A stretch of DNA of 34,827 nucleotides from contig JASCIV010000173.1 in assembly GCA_030374735.1 (NCBI GenBank), forward strand, positions 1 to 34,827. The letters are read 5' to 3'. The notes under the pieces were generated by a model. The model was not told the origin of the DNA. It made no database searches and was given only the letters and a program-made list of their open reading frames with translations. The position numbers were made by a program, and so were the translations under genes. Source of the stretch: Gracilaria caudata (taxonomy: Eukaryota; Rhodophyta; Florideophyceae; Gracilariales; Gracilariaceae). This document shows positions 1-8,360 of this stretch, one piece after another (positions within the stretch are counted from its first letter, which is position 1; each line of letters opens with the position of its first letter).

Positions 1-1
1 A

Positions 2-3000
2 GGGCTAGCAAAGATTGCTGTTACTGATTCCAACATAGATCCAGATATCTCTCCGAAATCATCAGATGAAGCGCTTCGCGCGCTTTTGCGAGATGAAAAA
101 GCTTTGAGCTCGCTTCGCCATCAGGTCAAGGAGATGAGCTCCGCTGGTCTCGAAGCTCATATTCGTTTTTCGGAAAGAAAAGTAGCATCCGATGTGTGGA
201 ATTCGTTATGTGCATTCCTGTTTTCTTTAGGGTCTTGCCCTGGTCTTCTTGGGACGGATACGCCCGTGAACGAAAGTCTAAGTACTTCGCAAGACTGGAC
301 GAAAGAAGAAATACAACGCACGTCTTTAGCCGTAGCAATGCGCATGTTGTATCCCGTCACCAAGGAAAATCCAGATCTTCTATCGGTTCTACGTCAGGAC
401 GATTCAGCATCTGCCGATTTTGTTGCACTCATCCATACAGCTTCTCAAGTCGCAAAAGATCTCTGTAGACGAGATAATTCCGATGCTGTTGACACGAGTG
501 GAAGCGGCGATAACAATTCACGACCTGAGCTCGTCGCCGACGTCCGAATTCGAAACACACCATCTCCGGACCCAAGTATTCTGCGAGCTTTGACCGAAAT
601 GGGATTTCCTGAGCGACTAGCCCGACTTGCAATCCGACGTACAGCCCCTGGGGGTGTCGAACACGCTACTGAGTGGCTTGTCTCACACTTAGACGGTGAC
701 GACGAGTCAATACCTAGTGACGAAGAGAGGATTTGGGATGGAGAGGACCAAGGGAGCGGAGATGAACGAGATCGAGAGCAGAACTCCAATCCCGAAGATG
801 AAGAAGGAGAAACCCCCGAATCTGGTGAAGGTCTTGAAAGCGAAACGAATGCCCTTCAAATCATAGATGACGCCCTGCAGGCTCCTCATACACCTATGGA
901 CGAAATTATGATAGACGCCGGTTCCGCGGAGCCAGAAGATGACTCTGAAAACGACAACAGCAATGATGGTTCTTCGCCTTCTCTTTCAAGCGGGGAAAAT
1001 GACGATGACCCGCCTAGAGAAGTCGGTCAGAAGTCAAAGCAACAATCTCCAAATATAAAAATTGTCAGCCACAACGTTGAGCAAGATGGCGTTGATCTTC
1101 TCAAACGTTCCGTTCAGAAAGATGTCCAACTTCTACGTGCCGGACTGCGGGAATCGCCAGACGTCAAAGCTCAGGACATCACCGAAATAGTCAAGTTTGC
1201 AGGGAAATTAATCACTGAATACAAGTCAAATGCAGATCATGAAGGTGGACAGGACTCGGAAACATGGAAGATTACACCTGTATCTGTAGATGCGTTCAAG
1301 AAAATTAAGCAAGATGTGTTTGAGTCGCTTCTTGAAGTAATCAAAGACATCGTCCATCATACGCGAAGCCGAAACAAAGATGTTTCGTTTCTTTGCGTCG
1401 AGATCCTCTCAGCCCTACAAAAAGACGGTATCTTGTCGAAACAACGACTAGATGATATTGCCGAGCTCATGAAAGAAGGTCTTATGAAGTCCTTCAGTTC
1501 GACACAGAATACTTATGCTGTGGGTCGCGTGGTAACACTGTGGGCACACTATGGAGGATATAGGGGACGGCAGTCTCTAAGGAACTTTGACATGTTTGAT
1601 TTGGGATTCAAGACGCTTAGAAGACTTGTTTCTGAGTGGGAGGCTTTGTCCAAAGATCCAAACGTGGACGAAGAAGCGACACAGCCAATCAAGCAGCTCT
1701 CTATAAAAGAAGAGCAGTCAAGCAGTAGTGGGAAAAGCTATGGTAGTCGCAAGCGAAGGTACAATGAACGCGGAGCAAGAGAAGCACCACTATCAACACA
1801 GGCTGGCGCTTCGGTTAACTTGCCTCGTATCATGTCCAAAGAAGAGCAAGTGCTCGCTCGACGAATAACGACTTGCATGTTGCTTCTCGACGCAAGATAT
1901 AGATATGAGTTCAAAGACAACATCATCGAGCTCTCAAGGCGAGATAAAGACTCAAGAATGGGGAAAGATAGAAAAACGAATGGCGAAGGAGACAAAATGG
2001 AAATTGAGGATATGACAGGGGCCATGGATCGTGCCATCGATGATGCCCACCCCTCTAAATTGTTTGAAGACAACAACACTCAGAATGGTGGTGCGGAACA
2101 TACTACAGACGGTTCAGAGGGTCAGAGTGGAGACATCAACATGAGTTCTCCGAACGGACAGGACCTGAGCACAAAATCCAAAGCGAAGGAGGCTGCCATC
2201 GTTAGCGAAGAGTTATCCAGAATCAAGGATCTTGCTTTGAGGACTAAAAAGGCCATTGTTGATCGCACCAATAAGCAAGTAAGCGAAGTGGTACCCAAAG
2301 TGGAACTGCAGGAATCAGAACGACTGCAGAGGCAATCTGTTCTTTCCATTTGCATACAATGTTTACGGATGTGGCGTAATGTGAAAGCAGGCGATTCTTT
2401 GGTCGCCACGCTGCAACTTTTGGCATCGCTGACTCGTGAGTGGGATTTCGCGAAGAAAGCTTATGAGTCTGGGCTTGTTGGGGTGCTTTTGGAGTTGCGG
2501 CAGCTAGATAACAGAAGTTTTCATGGGCCAGAGTATCGAGCAGTAAGGGCCCTAGTCAAAACCATTCTGCGTCATATTGTGGAGGATCCAAAAACCCTCG
2601 AAGAGGCCATGGTCACAGAGATACAAACAGTGATCGGCCAAGCCCGCCCCAGGTCTCCGAACACGGTTAAGTCTCTGTTGACTTCTTCCGCTCCTCTGCT
2701 CAGTAGGAACCTGAGTTGTTTTGTCTCCGCAGCTTCACAGACTATCAAGACTAACGATCATGTACAATTACAAGTTCAGGAACAGAAGCCCGCTTCTCTT
2801 GAAGATATGAGACAGCAGTTGCCAGATCGTCCAAACGTGAAAGAAGTCATCTGGGGTTTGGCGGCTCTTTTGGAAGGAACAGGCAGCCAGAACGCCAATT
2901 CTACGAAAAACGTTGTTTCCTCAGTGACACTCAACAGAAATCAGGAATTGGTTCAATTCGCTTTGGAAACTCTAGCCGATCTCATTCAACTGTTCCAGAT

Positions 3001-3583
3001 AGCTGCAGTGGCATTTCTAGCCGCAAAGTCTCCTTCCCCAGCAACCCAAGGATCAGCCCTGGACTATGTTGTGCAAGCATGTCTTACAGCAGAGCCATCC
3101 TCAAGCTTTGTATCCCGATCATTTTCAGAGCTTATCTCTCCGAATGAGTCTCTAGAAAGCCCCGCCCAGCGGCTTGTCCTTGCTTTATGCTCGAAGTCTG
3201 CCAACACGCACAGAGAAGCTGTGCAAGCCCTGGCGTATGCGGCAAGAATAGAAGCCGATAAGGAAGTTGTGAATACAGACGCCATTTTAGGGATTGCAAG
3301 CTGTGTAACGTCGGGAACAAAGCTAAGAGTACTGCGTGCAATGCTGAGCACAACTCTACCAAACGACCTTGCGAGGAGTCTGAGAAAAATGGACACATCA
3401 ATTTCAAAGCACTTTGAAGTTACAAAATCTGTATTGAAGGCGTTGGCTTGGTTGGGTCAAGCGGCTGGAAGCATAGCAAAGAGCGGGGACACTGCAAGCG
3501 ATGATATGTCCTTCCCGAGTACTGGGAGTCGGCCATGGTGGGAGGCTATGAATGTCATGTCTCCAAATCACATGTTAGAGTGA
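2..3583 (+). CDS. UPL1/HUWE1-like ubiquitin-ligase protein, 5' partial, no HECT domain
   Basis: The frame is open from base 2 to a TGA at 3581-3583 (about 1193 residues), so the start lies off the left edge. A UBA domain is visible at 572-694 (core MGFPERLARLAIRR), followed by a long acidic stretch to about 1010. Further on are helical, armadillo-like segments. One block near 2640-2720 (RSPNTVKSLLTSSAPLLSRN), and the HIVEDPKTLEEAM segment just before it, match the part of plant UPL1/UPL2 and animal HUWE1 that lies between the UBA and HECT domains. Known family members are giant E3 ligases of over 3000 residues ending in a catalytic HECT domain. Here the protein ends WWEAMNVMSPNHMLE and no HECT sequence is readable downstream. 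A possible splice donor (GTGAAG, about 3579) overlaps the end, but no following exon was found. Family placement is fairly confident; whether the gene is complete at its 3' end is uncertain. Confidence 0.8.
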   Translation, partial: GLAKIAVTDSNIDPDISPKSSDEALRALLRDEKALSSLRHQVKEMSSAGLEAHIRFSERKVASDVWNSLCAFLFSLGSCPGLLGTDTPVNESLSTSQDWTKEEIQRTSLAVAMRMLYPVTKENPDLLSVLRQDDSASADFVALIHTASQVAKDLCRRDNSDAVDTSGSGDNNSRPELVADVRIRNTPSPDPSILRALTEMGFPERLARLAIRRTAPGGVEHATEWLVSHLDGDDESIPSDEERIWDGEDQGSGDERDREQNSNPEDEEGETPESGEGLESETNALQIIDDALQAPHTPMDEIMIDAGSAEPEDDSENDNSNDGSSPSLSSGENDDDPPREVGQKSKQQSPNIKIVSHNVEQDGVDLLKRSVQKDVQLLRAGLRESPDVKAQDITEIVKFAGKLITEYKSNADHEGGQDSETWKITPVSVDAFKKIKQDVFESLLEVIKDIVHHTRSRNKDVSFLCVEILSALQKDGILSKQRLDDIAELMKEGLMKSFSSTQNTYAVGRVVTLWAHYGGYRGRQSLRNFDMFDLGFKTLRRLVSEWEALSKDPNVDEEATQPIKQLSIKEEQSSSSGKSYGSRKRRYNERGAREAPLSTQAGASVNLPRIMSKEEQVLARRITTCMLLLDARYRYEFKDNIIELSRRDKDSRMGKDRKTNGEGDKMEIEDMTGAMDRAIDDAHPSKLFEDNNTQNGGAEHTTDGSEGQSGDINMSSPNGQDLSTKSKAKEAAIVSEELSRIKDLALRTKKAIVDRTNKQVSEVVPKVELQESERLQRQSVLSICIQCLRMWRNVKAGDSLVATLQLLASLTREWDFAKKAYESGLVGVLLELRQLDNRSFHGPEYRAVRALVKTILRHIVEDPKTLEEAMVTEIQTVIGQARPRSPNTVKSLLTSSAPLLSRNLSCFVSAASQTIKTNDHVQLQVQEQKPASLEDMRQQLPDRPNVKEVIWGLAALLEGTGSQNANSTKNVVSSVTLNRNQELVQFALETLADLIQLFQIAAVAFLAAKSPSPATQGSALDYVVQACLTAEPSSSFVSRSFSELISPNESLESPAQRLVLALCSKSANTHREAVQALAYAARIEADKEVVNTDAILGIASCVTSGTKLRVLRAMLSTTLPNDLARSLRKMDTSISKHFEVTKSVLKALAWLGQAAGSIAKSGDTASDDMSFPSTGSRPWWEAMNVMSPNHMLE

Positions 3584-4021
3584 AGCACCTATAAGTACAG
3601 GTAGGGTTTAGGACTGCACACCATGGAATCGAATGGTAATGCGAAGCTTTCTAATCTGCATGGGATGGATGGATGGAGTGCGCATCCGGTCCTCATCAAC
3701 AACGGACCAGAGAGTGAAATGCATTTTTTTGCTTTCACGAGCGTGACGGAGCCTCGCTCGTGTAACTGTTGATCTTATTTTTGTTCAGAGTAGATATATG
3801 TTCGATCGCTTTGTAAATAGCATATCTTGGCATCGGATGACAGGTATCAAACTTAATTCCTAGCACTGTTTCATAAGTTGGAACTCAGGCACGAAACGTC
3901 GAATGGTTCCGTTCCGTCAACTGGTCTCGGCTGGTATGGTCGTTTACAAGCCCCTACGTCCCTCCATCTCTACATACCACCCTCATCAGCTCAATCAGAT
4001 TGGTACTGCTTCCCCCAGTGT
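3584..4021. other. Convergent intergenic region with hairpin
   Basis: This region lies between the converging 3' ends of the UPL-like and RCC1-like genes. It holds a short TGGA microsatellite near 3660-3676 and a perfect 8-bp inverted repeat (CACGAGCG 3736-3743, CGCTCGTG 3755-3762) with an 11-nt loop. No convincing ORF was seen. Confidence 0.6.
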
Positions 4022-5260
4022 CTAGCGGTCATGCTCAGATTTCTCGACAACAACCGCTGTTGTACATCCTGAAGAATATAGATAGAACGGTTTTATCACT
4101 CTCTTCTCAGTTTTGACCTTTTTCCATTTCATAGACGACTGCAAGGTTCCGTTTCCAAGTTGTCCATGCTCATTACTTCCAATGCACATGAGTTCTCCTT
4201 GATCAGTGACGAGACAGGTATGGTTTTCTCCTGCACATATTGATATCGCTCTAATACGATACTGCGCAATTGGAGAGGGAGGCCCAAACGAAGAATAATT
4301 GTGATGACCAAGCTGACCCCATTGGTTGAATCCAAACGAAAACACCGTACCATCCTTGATGAGCAAGACACTGTGTTGACCACCGCATGCAACTTCAGCA
4401 CCTGCGAGCCCTTCCATGAGGCTTGCCTTTTGAACTACGCGAGTGAAGCTCTCGTGATTACTCAACCATGGTTCTGCAGACACTCCCAATTGTGCCCATC
4501 GGTCACACCCTACGCCATAAAGACTTCCGTTTCTGTCCAGGAACACTGTGTGCCTATCACCGCACGCAACGTCGTATACTGGAAAATCGCCGGGAAACTT
4601 CACCAAACGAGGTATACGAGGGTTGTTCTGCTCTTCCACTGTCGATTCCGGAGTCCCTAACTGACCTGATTTATTGGTATTGCCCCAAGTTACAACATGT
4701 CCATTGTCAGCAATTGCAGCACAATGTTCTTTCCCACATTTCAAATGCTGGACTTTCATTCGCTTCAGAGCCCCTTCGAGTCTCTTTGCAGGTTCGAAAC
4801 CTCCACTCTCCAGTATCGAAGAATGAACACGACCTTTAGAATCTAACAACACTATTTCACGATTAGATTCCATTACTTCGACATGCTTCGATTTTCCGTT
4901 CATCGAAATACGTTGCACGACATCCCTACCTCGGTCGTTGTAAAATCCATACACTTCATTATCACTTGAGATAGCTCCACCGAAACCATTCCCTACTGCC
5001 ACCTTTGTCATATTAGATTTCAATCCAGCTACACAACGAGGTACCTTGCCATAATGCCCACCCCAGACCATTACCCTCCCTGGCCTTTCAGACAGCACTT
5101 TCTTTTTGACATTCCCTGTATCCGGTTCGCGATCCTTATCCTTATTGAGAATCCATTGTAGCCACGACCTATCATCGTTTTGGAAGTCGCCCTCAGCAAG
5201 ACTAGCAAAAGACCTCGATGCGAATCCGAGGCATAGTAGGGCTTTAAGCCTATTGTACAT
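4022..5260 (-). CDS. RCC1-repeat protein, possibly mitochondrial
   Basis: The protein has 412 residues from the ATG at 5260. It contains successive RCC1-type beta-propeller repeats, seen as VMVWGGHYG, VVTWGNTNKSGQLG, LYGVGCDRWAQLG, VFSFGFNQWGQLG and LMCIGSNEHGQLGNG, with interspersed H-T/S-V-x-L turns (DRHTVFLD, GQHSVLLI, ENHTCLVT). That gives five or more blades of the usual seven. The N-terminus (MYNRLKALLCLGFASRSFAS) is basic, hydroxylated and free of acidic residues, as in mitochondrial presequences. This fits RCC1-like mitochondrial proteins (RCC1L / Fmp25 type) better than the nuclear Ran exchange factor, but the location is inferred. The gene is tail-to-tail with the UPL-like gene. The fold is secure; the exact orthologue is not. 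Confidence 0.85.
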   Translation of the reverse strand: MYNRLKALLCLGFASRSFASLAEGDFQNDDRSWLQWILNKDKDREPDTGNVKKKVLSERPGRVMVWGGHYGKVPRCVAGLKSNMTKVAVGNGFGGAISSDNEVYGFYNDRGRDVVQRISMNGKSKHVEVMESNREIVLLDSKGRVHSSILESGGFEPAKRLEGALKRMKVQHLKCGKEHCAAIADNGHVVTWGNTNKSGQLGTPESTVEEQNNPRIPRLVKFPGDFPVYDVACGDRHTVFLDRNGSLYGVGCDRWAQLGVSAEPWLSNHESFTRVVQKASLMEGLAGAEVACGGQHSVLLIKDGTVFSFGFNQWGQLGHHNYSSFGPPSPIAQYRIRAISICAGENHTCLVTDQGELMCIGSNEHGQLGNGTLQSSMKWKKVKTEKRVIKPFYLYSSGCTTAVVVEKSEHDR

Positions 5261-5416
5261 CTTCGTCCACGCCACCGCACAATTGAACAGATCCCTGCGT
5301 TGATACTGCCTCTACAGTCAGAAGTTCTTCGCAGTTAAGGGGAATCGTCGGCAGCTATACTTTGAAGGATTAACCATCGTGAACAATAACAGATTTACCC
5401 ATTACTCTATGACTTC

Positions 5417-5624
5417 AAACTTGAGGATCGACAAAGACGCTCCACAGTAAGTCGTAATTAGGCTTGAAAGCTTGAAAAGTGTTGGCCTCCGTTGGAGACT
5501 CGACCGCAGATCCGTTTCGCTTCCCCAAAGTTGAGGGAAGACAGGCACACCACGTGAAGGCGGATCGCATGTGCCCGTAATTAGGCTTATGTGCTCATAA
5601 AAAGAAGAAGAAGAAACTTGAGGA
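5417..5624 (-). repeat. Micro-SINE copy A with AAG tail, interrupted by a second insertion
   Basis: The unit is bounded by an exact 11-bp direct repeat AAACTTGAGGA at 5417-5427 and 5614-5624, read as a target-site duplication. The element proper is 5428-5465 plus 5589-5613, about 63 bp, ending in an AAG-rich tail (AAAAAGAAGAAGAAG). It is split by the structured insertion at 5466-5576. The same core occurs uninterrupted at 5959-6014. The strand is ambiguous: the tail lies on the + strand at the right end, so the retroposon sense strand may be +. Confidence 0.75.
5454..5588 (+). repeat. Structured 111-bp insertion, copy 1, with 12-bp target-site duplication
   Basis: The insertion occupies 5466-5576 and is flanked by exact copies of GTAATTAGGCTT at 5454-5465 and 5577-5588. 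Three hairpins can be drawn: CTCC-gtt-GGAG (5487-5497), CTTCCC/GGGAAG (5520-5525 with 5535-5540), and GGCACA/TGTGCC (5544-5549 with 5570-5575). It is related to the element at 6537-6650. Orientation is unknown; coordinates follow the + strand. Confidence 0.75.
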
Positions 5625-5947
5625 CCCTCTTTATGCATCTGATATTGAAACATTTCGGATATTATTTGATTGTTGTGTTCCTGTACATTATCTGTAGTAC
5701 CACGGTACAGATTCTGTACTAGAAGAGTACAGACTACAATCTACAACAGGAGTGTTGATCCCAAGCCCAGTCTGTAGAACAGAGCATGTCTACAAGGGTT
5801 CACCGTCTTGCCCCAGAGTATGGAGCTCCTACCTAGTACAAGGCCGAGTCTACCCCAGGAGCAACATGGTGAGAGAGAGTTAAAAGATTAACACTTCGCT
5901 ATCCCTCTTTTACGACTGCACTGGCTTAATTGCAATACAGTTCAGCA

Positions 5948-6025
5948 CGTTTTTGTTCTTCCTCTTTTTATAAGCACGTACGCCTAATTGCGACTTACTG
6001 CGGAGCGTCTTTGTCGTTTTTGTTC
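5948..6025 (-). repeat. Micro-SINE copy B, uninterrupted, with 11-bp target-site duplication
   Basis: The element at 5959-6014 (56 bp) is flanked by exact copies of CGTTTTTGTTC at 5948-5958 and 6015-6025. In minus orientation it carries the same core as copy A (pieces GACGCTCCGCAGTAAGTCG and CAATTAGGC) and ends in a TATAAAAAGAGGAA tail. This copy shows the empty state of the site that is interrupted in copy A. Confidence 0.75.
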
Positions 6026-6203
6026 AAGGAACGTCCTCTGACAAGGAAAGCCAGCACTCGATCAGGCCCCTTTCTGATAGTTTCAGCAATGAGAACAAAT
6101 GCAAAGAAGGATACCGATCACTTCGTTCTGCGATGCCGTTTTACACATGCTTCCAGGCGCGAGCTTTTCAGAGGGCAGGCTCGTTCTGCCAGACGTAATG
6201 TGC

Positions 6204-6319
6204 CAAGTTTGATTAGACAAGTGCCACAGAAGTTTTTGGCCTTTCTGCGGAGAGAGAACTTTGTTTAACGTTCTACCACAGCTTAGTAATTAGAGGCTGT
6301 TGTCCAAAATAAAGAAGAA
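6204..6319 (+). repeat. SINE-like dispersed repeat, copy 1
   Basis: This stretch is clearly similar to 23378-23499. Shared blocks are TTGGCCTTTCTGC, TAGTAATT, and GGCTGTTGTCCAAAATAAAG followed by AAGA, so both copies end in an AAG-rich tail. The left boundary is not resolved by eye. Confidence 0.6.
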
Positions 6320-6522
6320 GAATGAGTAAACCCTAGCGCTCTCGTTGTTGGGGGGGGGGAGGGGTGGAAAACACGAAAGTCTTAACGTCGTCGTCTTCGG
6401 ACGCCTAACGACGAAGTGGTCGACATCGTTGACAGTCCTTGTCTGCAGTAGCACACCGACTTCTTTCCGAGTAGATCCGGTAACACATGTGACCCCGTAG
6501 CCTTTCCTTTTAGGTAAATGAT

Positions 6523-6664
6523 CACCTCGTTCGTTCTTCTTCAGTAGTTTTTGGCCTCCGTTGGAGATCCATCTGCGTTCTCATTTCGCTCCGACCACGG
6601 AAAAGTGGATCGGAGATAGGCACACCACGGGAAGGCGAGATGCATGTGCCCACCTCGTTCGTTC
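6523..6664 (+). repeat. Structured 114-bp insertion, copy 2, with 13-14-bp target-site duplication
   Basis: The insertion at 6537-6650 is flanked by CACCTCGTTCGTTC at 6523-6536 and 6651-6664. It shares TTGGCCTCCGTTGGAGA, TTTCGCT, GGCACACCACG and GCATGTGCCC with copy 1. The central stem has a different sequence but still pairs: CTCCGA-CCA (6589-6597) with TGG-a-TCGGAG (6606-6615). Confidence 0.75.
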
Positions 6665-6919
6665 GTGAACCCACAAGACAGTCAAAACGAAAAGCTTTTA
6701 CAATGCTTCTTTATATCCCTGCTGCCTTTGGTGATTCAAAAAACGTGACCCCTTAACGGGTAGTAAAGAGAAACCAGGTATTCTAGCTCGAACGCACAGT
6801 CGAGGTGCGCTACGCATCCGAGATCTTGAGATTTTGGAAACGGATTACATTTGAAGCTGTGAGACCTTAACTGGTGCTGAAGAGTGGACGGTCGATTTCG
6901 TGCGGAACGGAGAACAGAT

Positions 6920-7861
6920 TCAGCAGCTTTTTATTCCTTTGCGTTCAGGAAGAACTCGCAGGTACGCGTCTCTCCAAGAGGTTCCATTGGCCACGTGAAG
7001 CAAGATCTCTACACAATGATTAACTGTTAGAACGGGCGTCCCATGCTGTATGGATATGTTTGCGTCTAAGTTCAATCTAGCTGAACGAATAGACAAACTC
7101 TCCGCTTTCAGCCGCGTGGCGCCCTTTAATCGATTTCTATCCACAAGTCCACCAATAACATACACATCAGAAGGGTTGAGTGTCTCTAGAACATCTTCAG
7201 CGTCGTGTGTAAGATACACAAGCCTTTTTCTATCATGTACTTGGTCCAAACTTTTCTCGTAAAGCTGGAGAGGCCATGACTCCCATCCTTGTGCCGCGAA
7301 GGAAAGGACTGGCTTGATGTCTTTGTCGATTCCAACAATTGAAAGGCGCAAGGGCGTTAGTCCTTCTTCAGCACACTTTCGCAGAGTGCTGTAGGAATAT
7401 GCGAGTTGCCGTGCTAAACTCTTTCGTTCTTTCTCGAACATTTGTGCGTTCCAGCCTAGATCAATGCAGACGTTAAACTTTGACTGATTCATCAGAATTT
7501 CTCGAATGTGAGCCTTCTTTGCCCGTTCAGCTGCCCTTCCCGCTCTCATTTGCTCAAGTCTCTCACGAAGTATTGCTTCTCGCTGATCAGCCGAAAGATG
7601 TTTCAAAGTCTCATCTCGCTCTTGACGTTTCCTGATTTTCTCTTTTACCTTCAATTCCCGTCTTTCAGCCTTGCGCGTTTGTTTACGTTCTTGTAGACGC
7701 TGTTCGCGAGCAATCCTCTTTCTTGCTTTCTTGGACAGCTGCTCTTGTTGTTGAGGTGGCGGTACAGTTTCCTGGTCGGAATTCCGAAGCTCTGTTTTTC
7801 GTTCTTGGGGAGCAAACAATTGACTGAATGTTCCGCCCATGGTCTCTTCTCCGACGAGCAT
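6920..7861 (-). CDS. TRM10: tRNA (guanine-9 N1)-methyltransferase, Trm10 family
   Basis: The protein has 313 residues from the ATG at 7861; a second ATG seven codons in is also plausible. Trm10 enzymes are SPOUT-fold, SAM-dependent methyltransferases that make m1G9 (or m1A9) in tRNA. Residues 41-125 form a strongly basic, charged helix typical of the tRNA-binding extension. The SPOUT domain follows: FNVCIDLGWN (129-138), LVYLTHDAEDVL (214-225), the family signature DVYVIGGLVDRN (232-243, with D241 at the conserved acidic position) and the cofactor-side segment PVLTVNHCVEILL (276-288). Overall length and domain order match yeast Trm10 and human TRMT10A, so the cytosolic/nuclear enzyme is favoured over the mitochondrial one. 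No intron is needed. The protein ends KGIKSC; this is not a recognisable targeting tail. Confidence 0.93.
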   Translation of the reverse strand: MLVGEETMGGTFSQLFAPQERKTELRNSDQETVPPPQQQEQLSKKARKRIAREQRLQERKQTRKAERRELKVKEKIRKRQERDETLKHLSADQREAILRERLEQMRAGRAAERAKKAHIREILMNQSKFNVCIDLGWNAQMFEKERKSLARQLAYSYSTLRKCAEEGLTPLRLSIVGIDKDIKPVLSFAAQGWESWPLQLYEKSLDQVHDRKRLVYLTHDAEDVLETLNPSDVYVIGGLVDRNRLKGATRLKAESLSIRSARLNLDANISIQHGTPVLTVNHCVEILLHVANGTSWRDAYLRVLPERKGIKSC

Positions 7862-8360
7862 AGGTTGACTTCCGCACCAGGTCCGTCAACGACCTACCGT
7901 CGGTACCAATCGTGACAGGCCAAAGGAACTTGAGTTCGAAGAAAAAAATCAGTGGATAAATGTGATGCTCCCGAGGGAAATCTCTAGGTACAGTTGTGGG
8001 TGTCGCTCATGCTGTTGAAATGTTCCAGCGCATCTCTCTATTCTACAGTATGTTGGATCCTTTGCTTGTTCGCTCTATCCGCGTACGGAACGACAACACG
8101 CGAGAGGGGCCTGGCGGAGTATTGTTTTTTAGTGCAATGGTGCAGCCAGTAGTCTCAAAACCTTGCCGTTGAGGGAAACCGCGGACGTCTCATACTGCTG
8201 ATGAGAAAGGATCTGCACTTTCATGCTTTTGTGTGGACAGAACCGAAACTTAGGGCGACGCCTGCGAAGAAAATACGAAGGTATTGTGGGCGCACGGGAA
8301 TGCTTGAAGAAACGGCTCGTTAGAATCTTACAGGTGCAAATTTCGTTAGCATATACACAT
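7862..8360. other. Intergenic, nothing recognised
   Basis: This lies between the Trm10 start and the AroB stop, both genes being on the minus strand. It should hold the Trm10 promoter. No TATA-like box, RNA gene or repeat was convincing. Confidence 0.5.

Larger units (their letters stand above)
5261..6919. other. Gene-free retroposon-rich intergenic region
   Basis: About 1.66 kb separates the RCC1-like and Trm10 genes. It contains nested short insertions at 5417-5624, another at 5948-6025, a SINE-like copy at about 6204-6319, a G10 run at 6350-6359, a structured insertion at 6523-6664, and short palindromes around 5698-5740 (GTACCACGGTAC; GTACTAGAAGAGTAC). The 112-codon ORF at 5930-6268 overlaps the repeats and is not considered a gene. 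Confidence 0.75.

Noticed and set aside
5930..6268. 112-codon plus-strand ORF
   Set aside because: It is built from the micro-SINE and SINE-like repeats and shows no protein motif.
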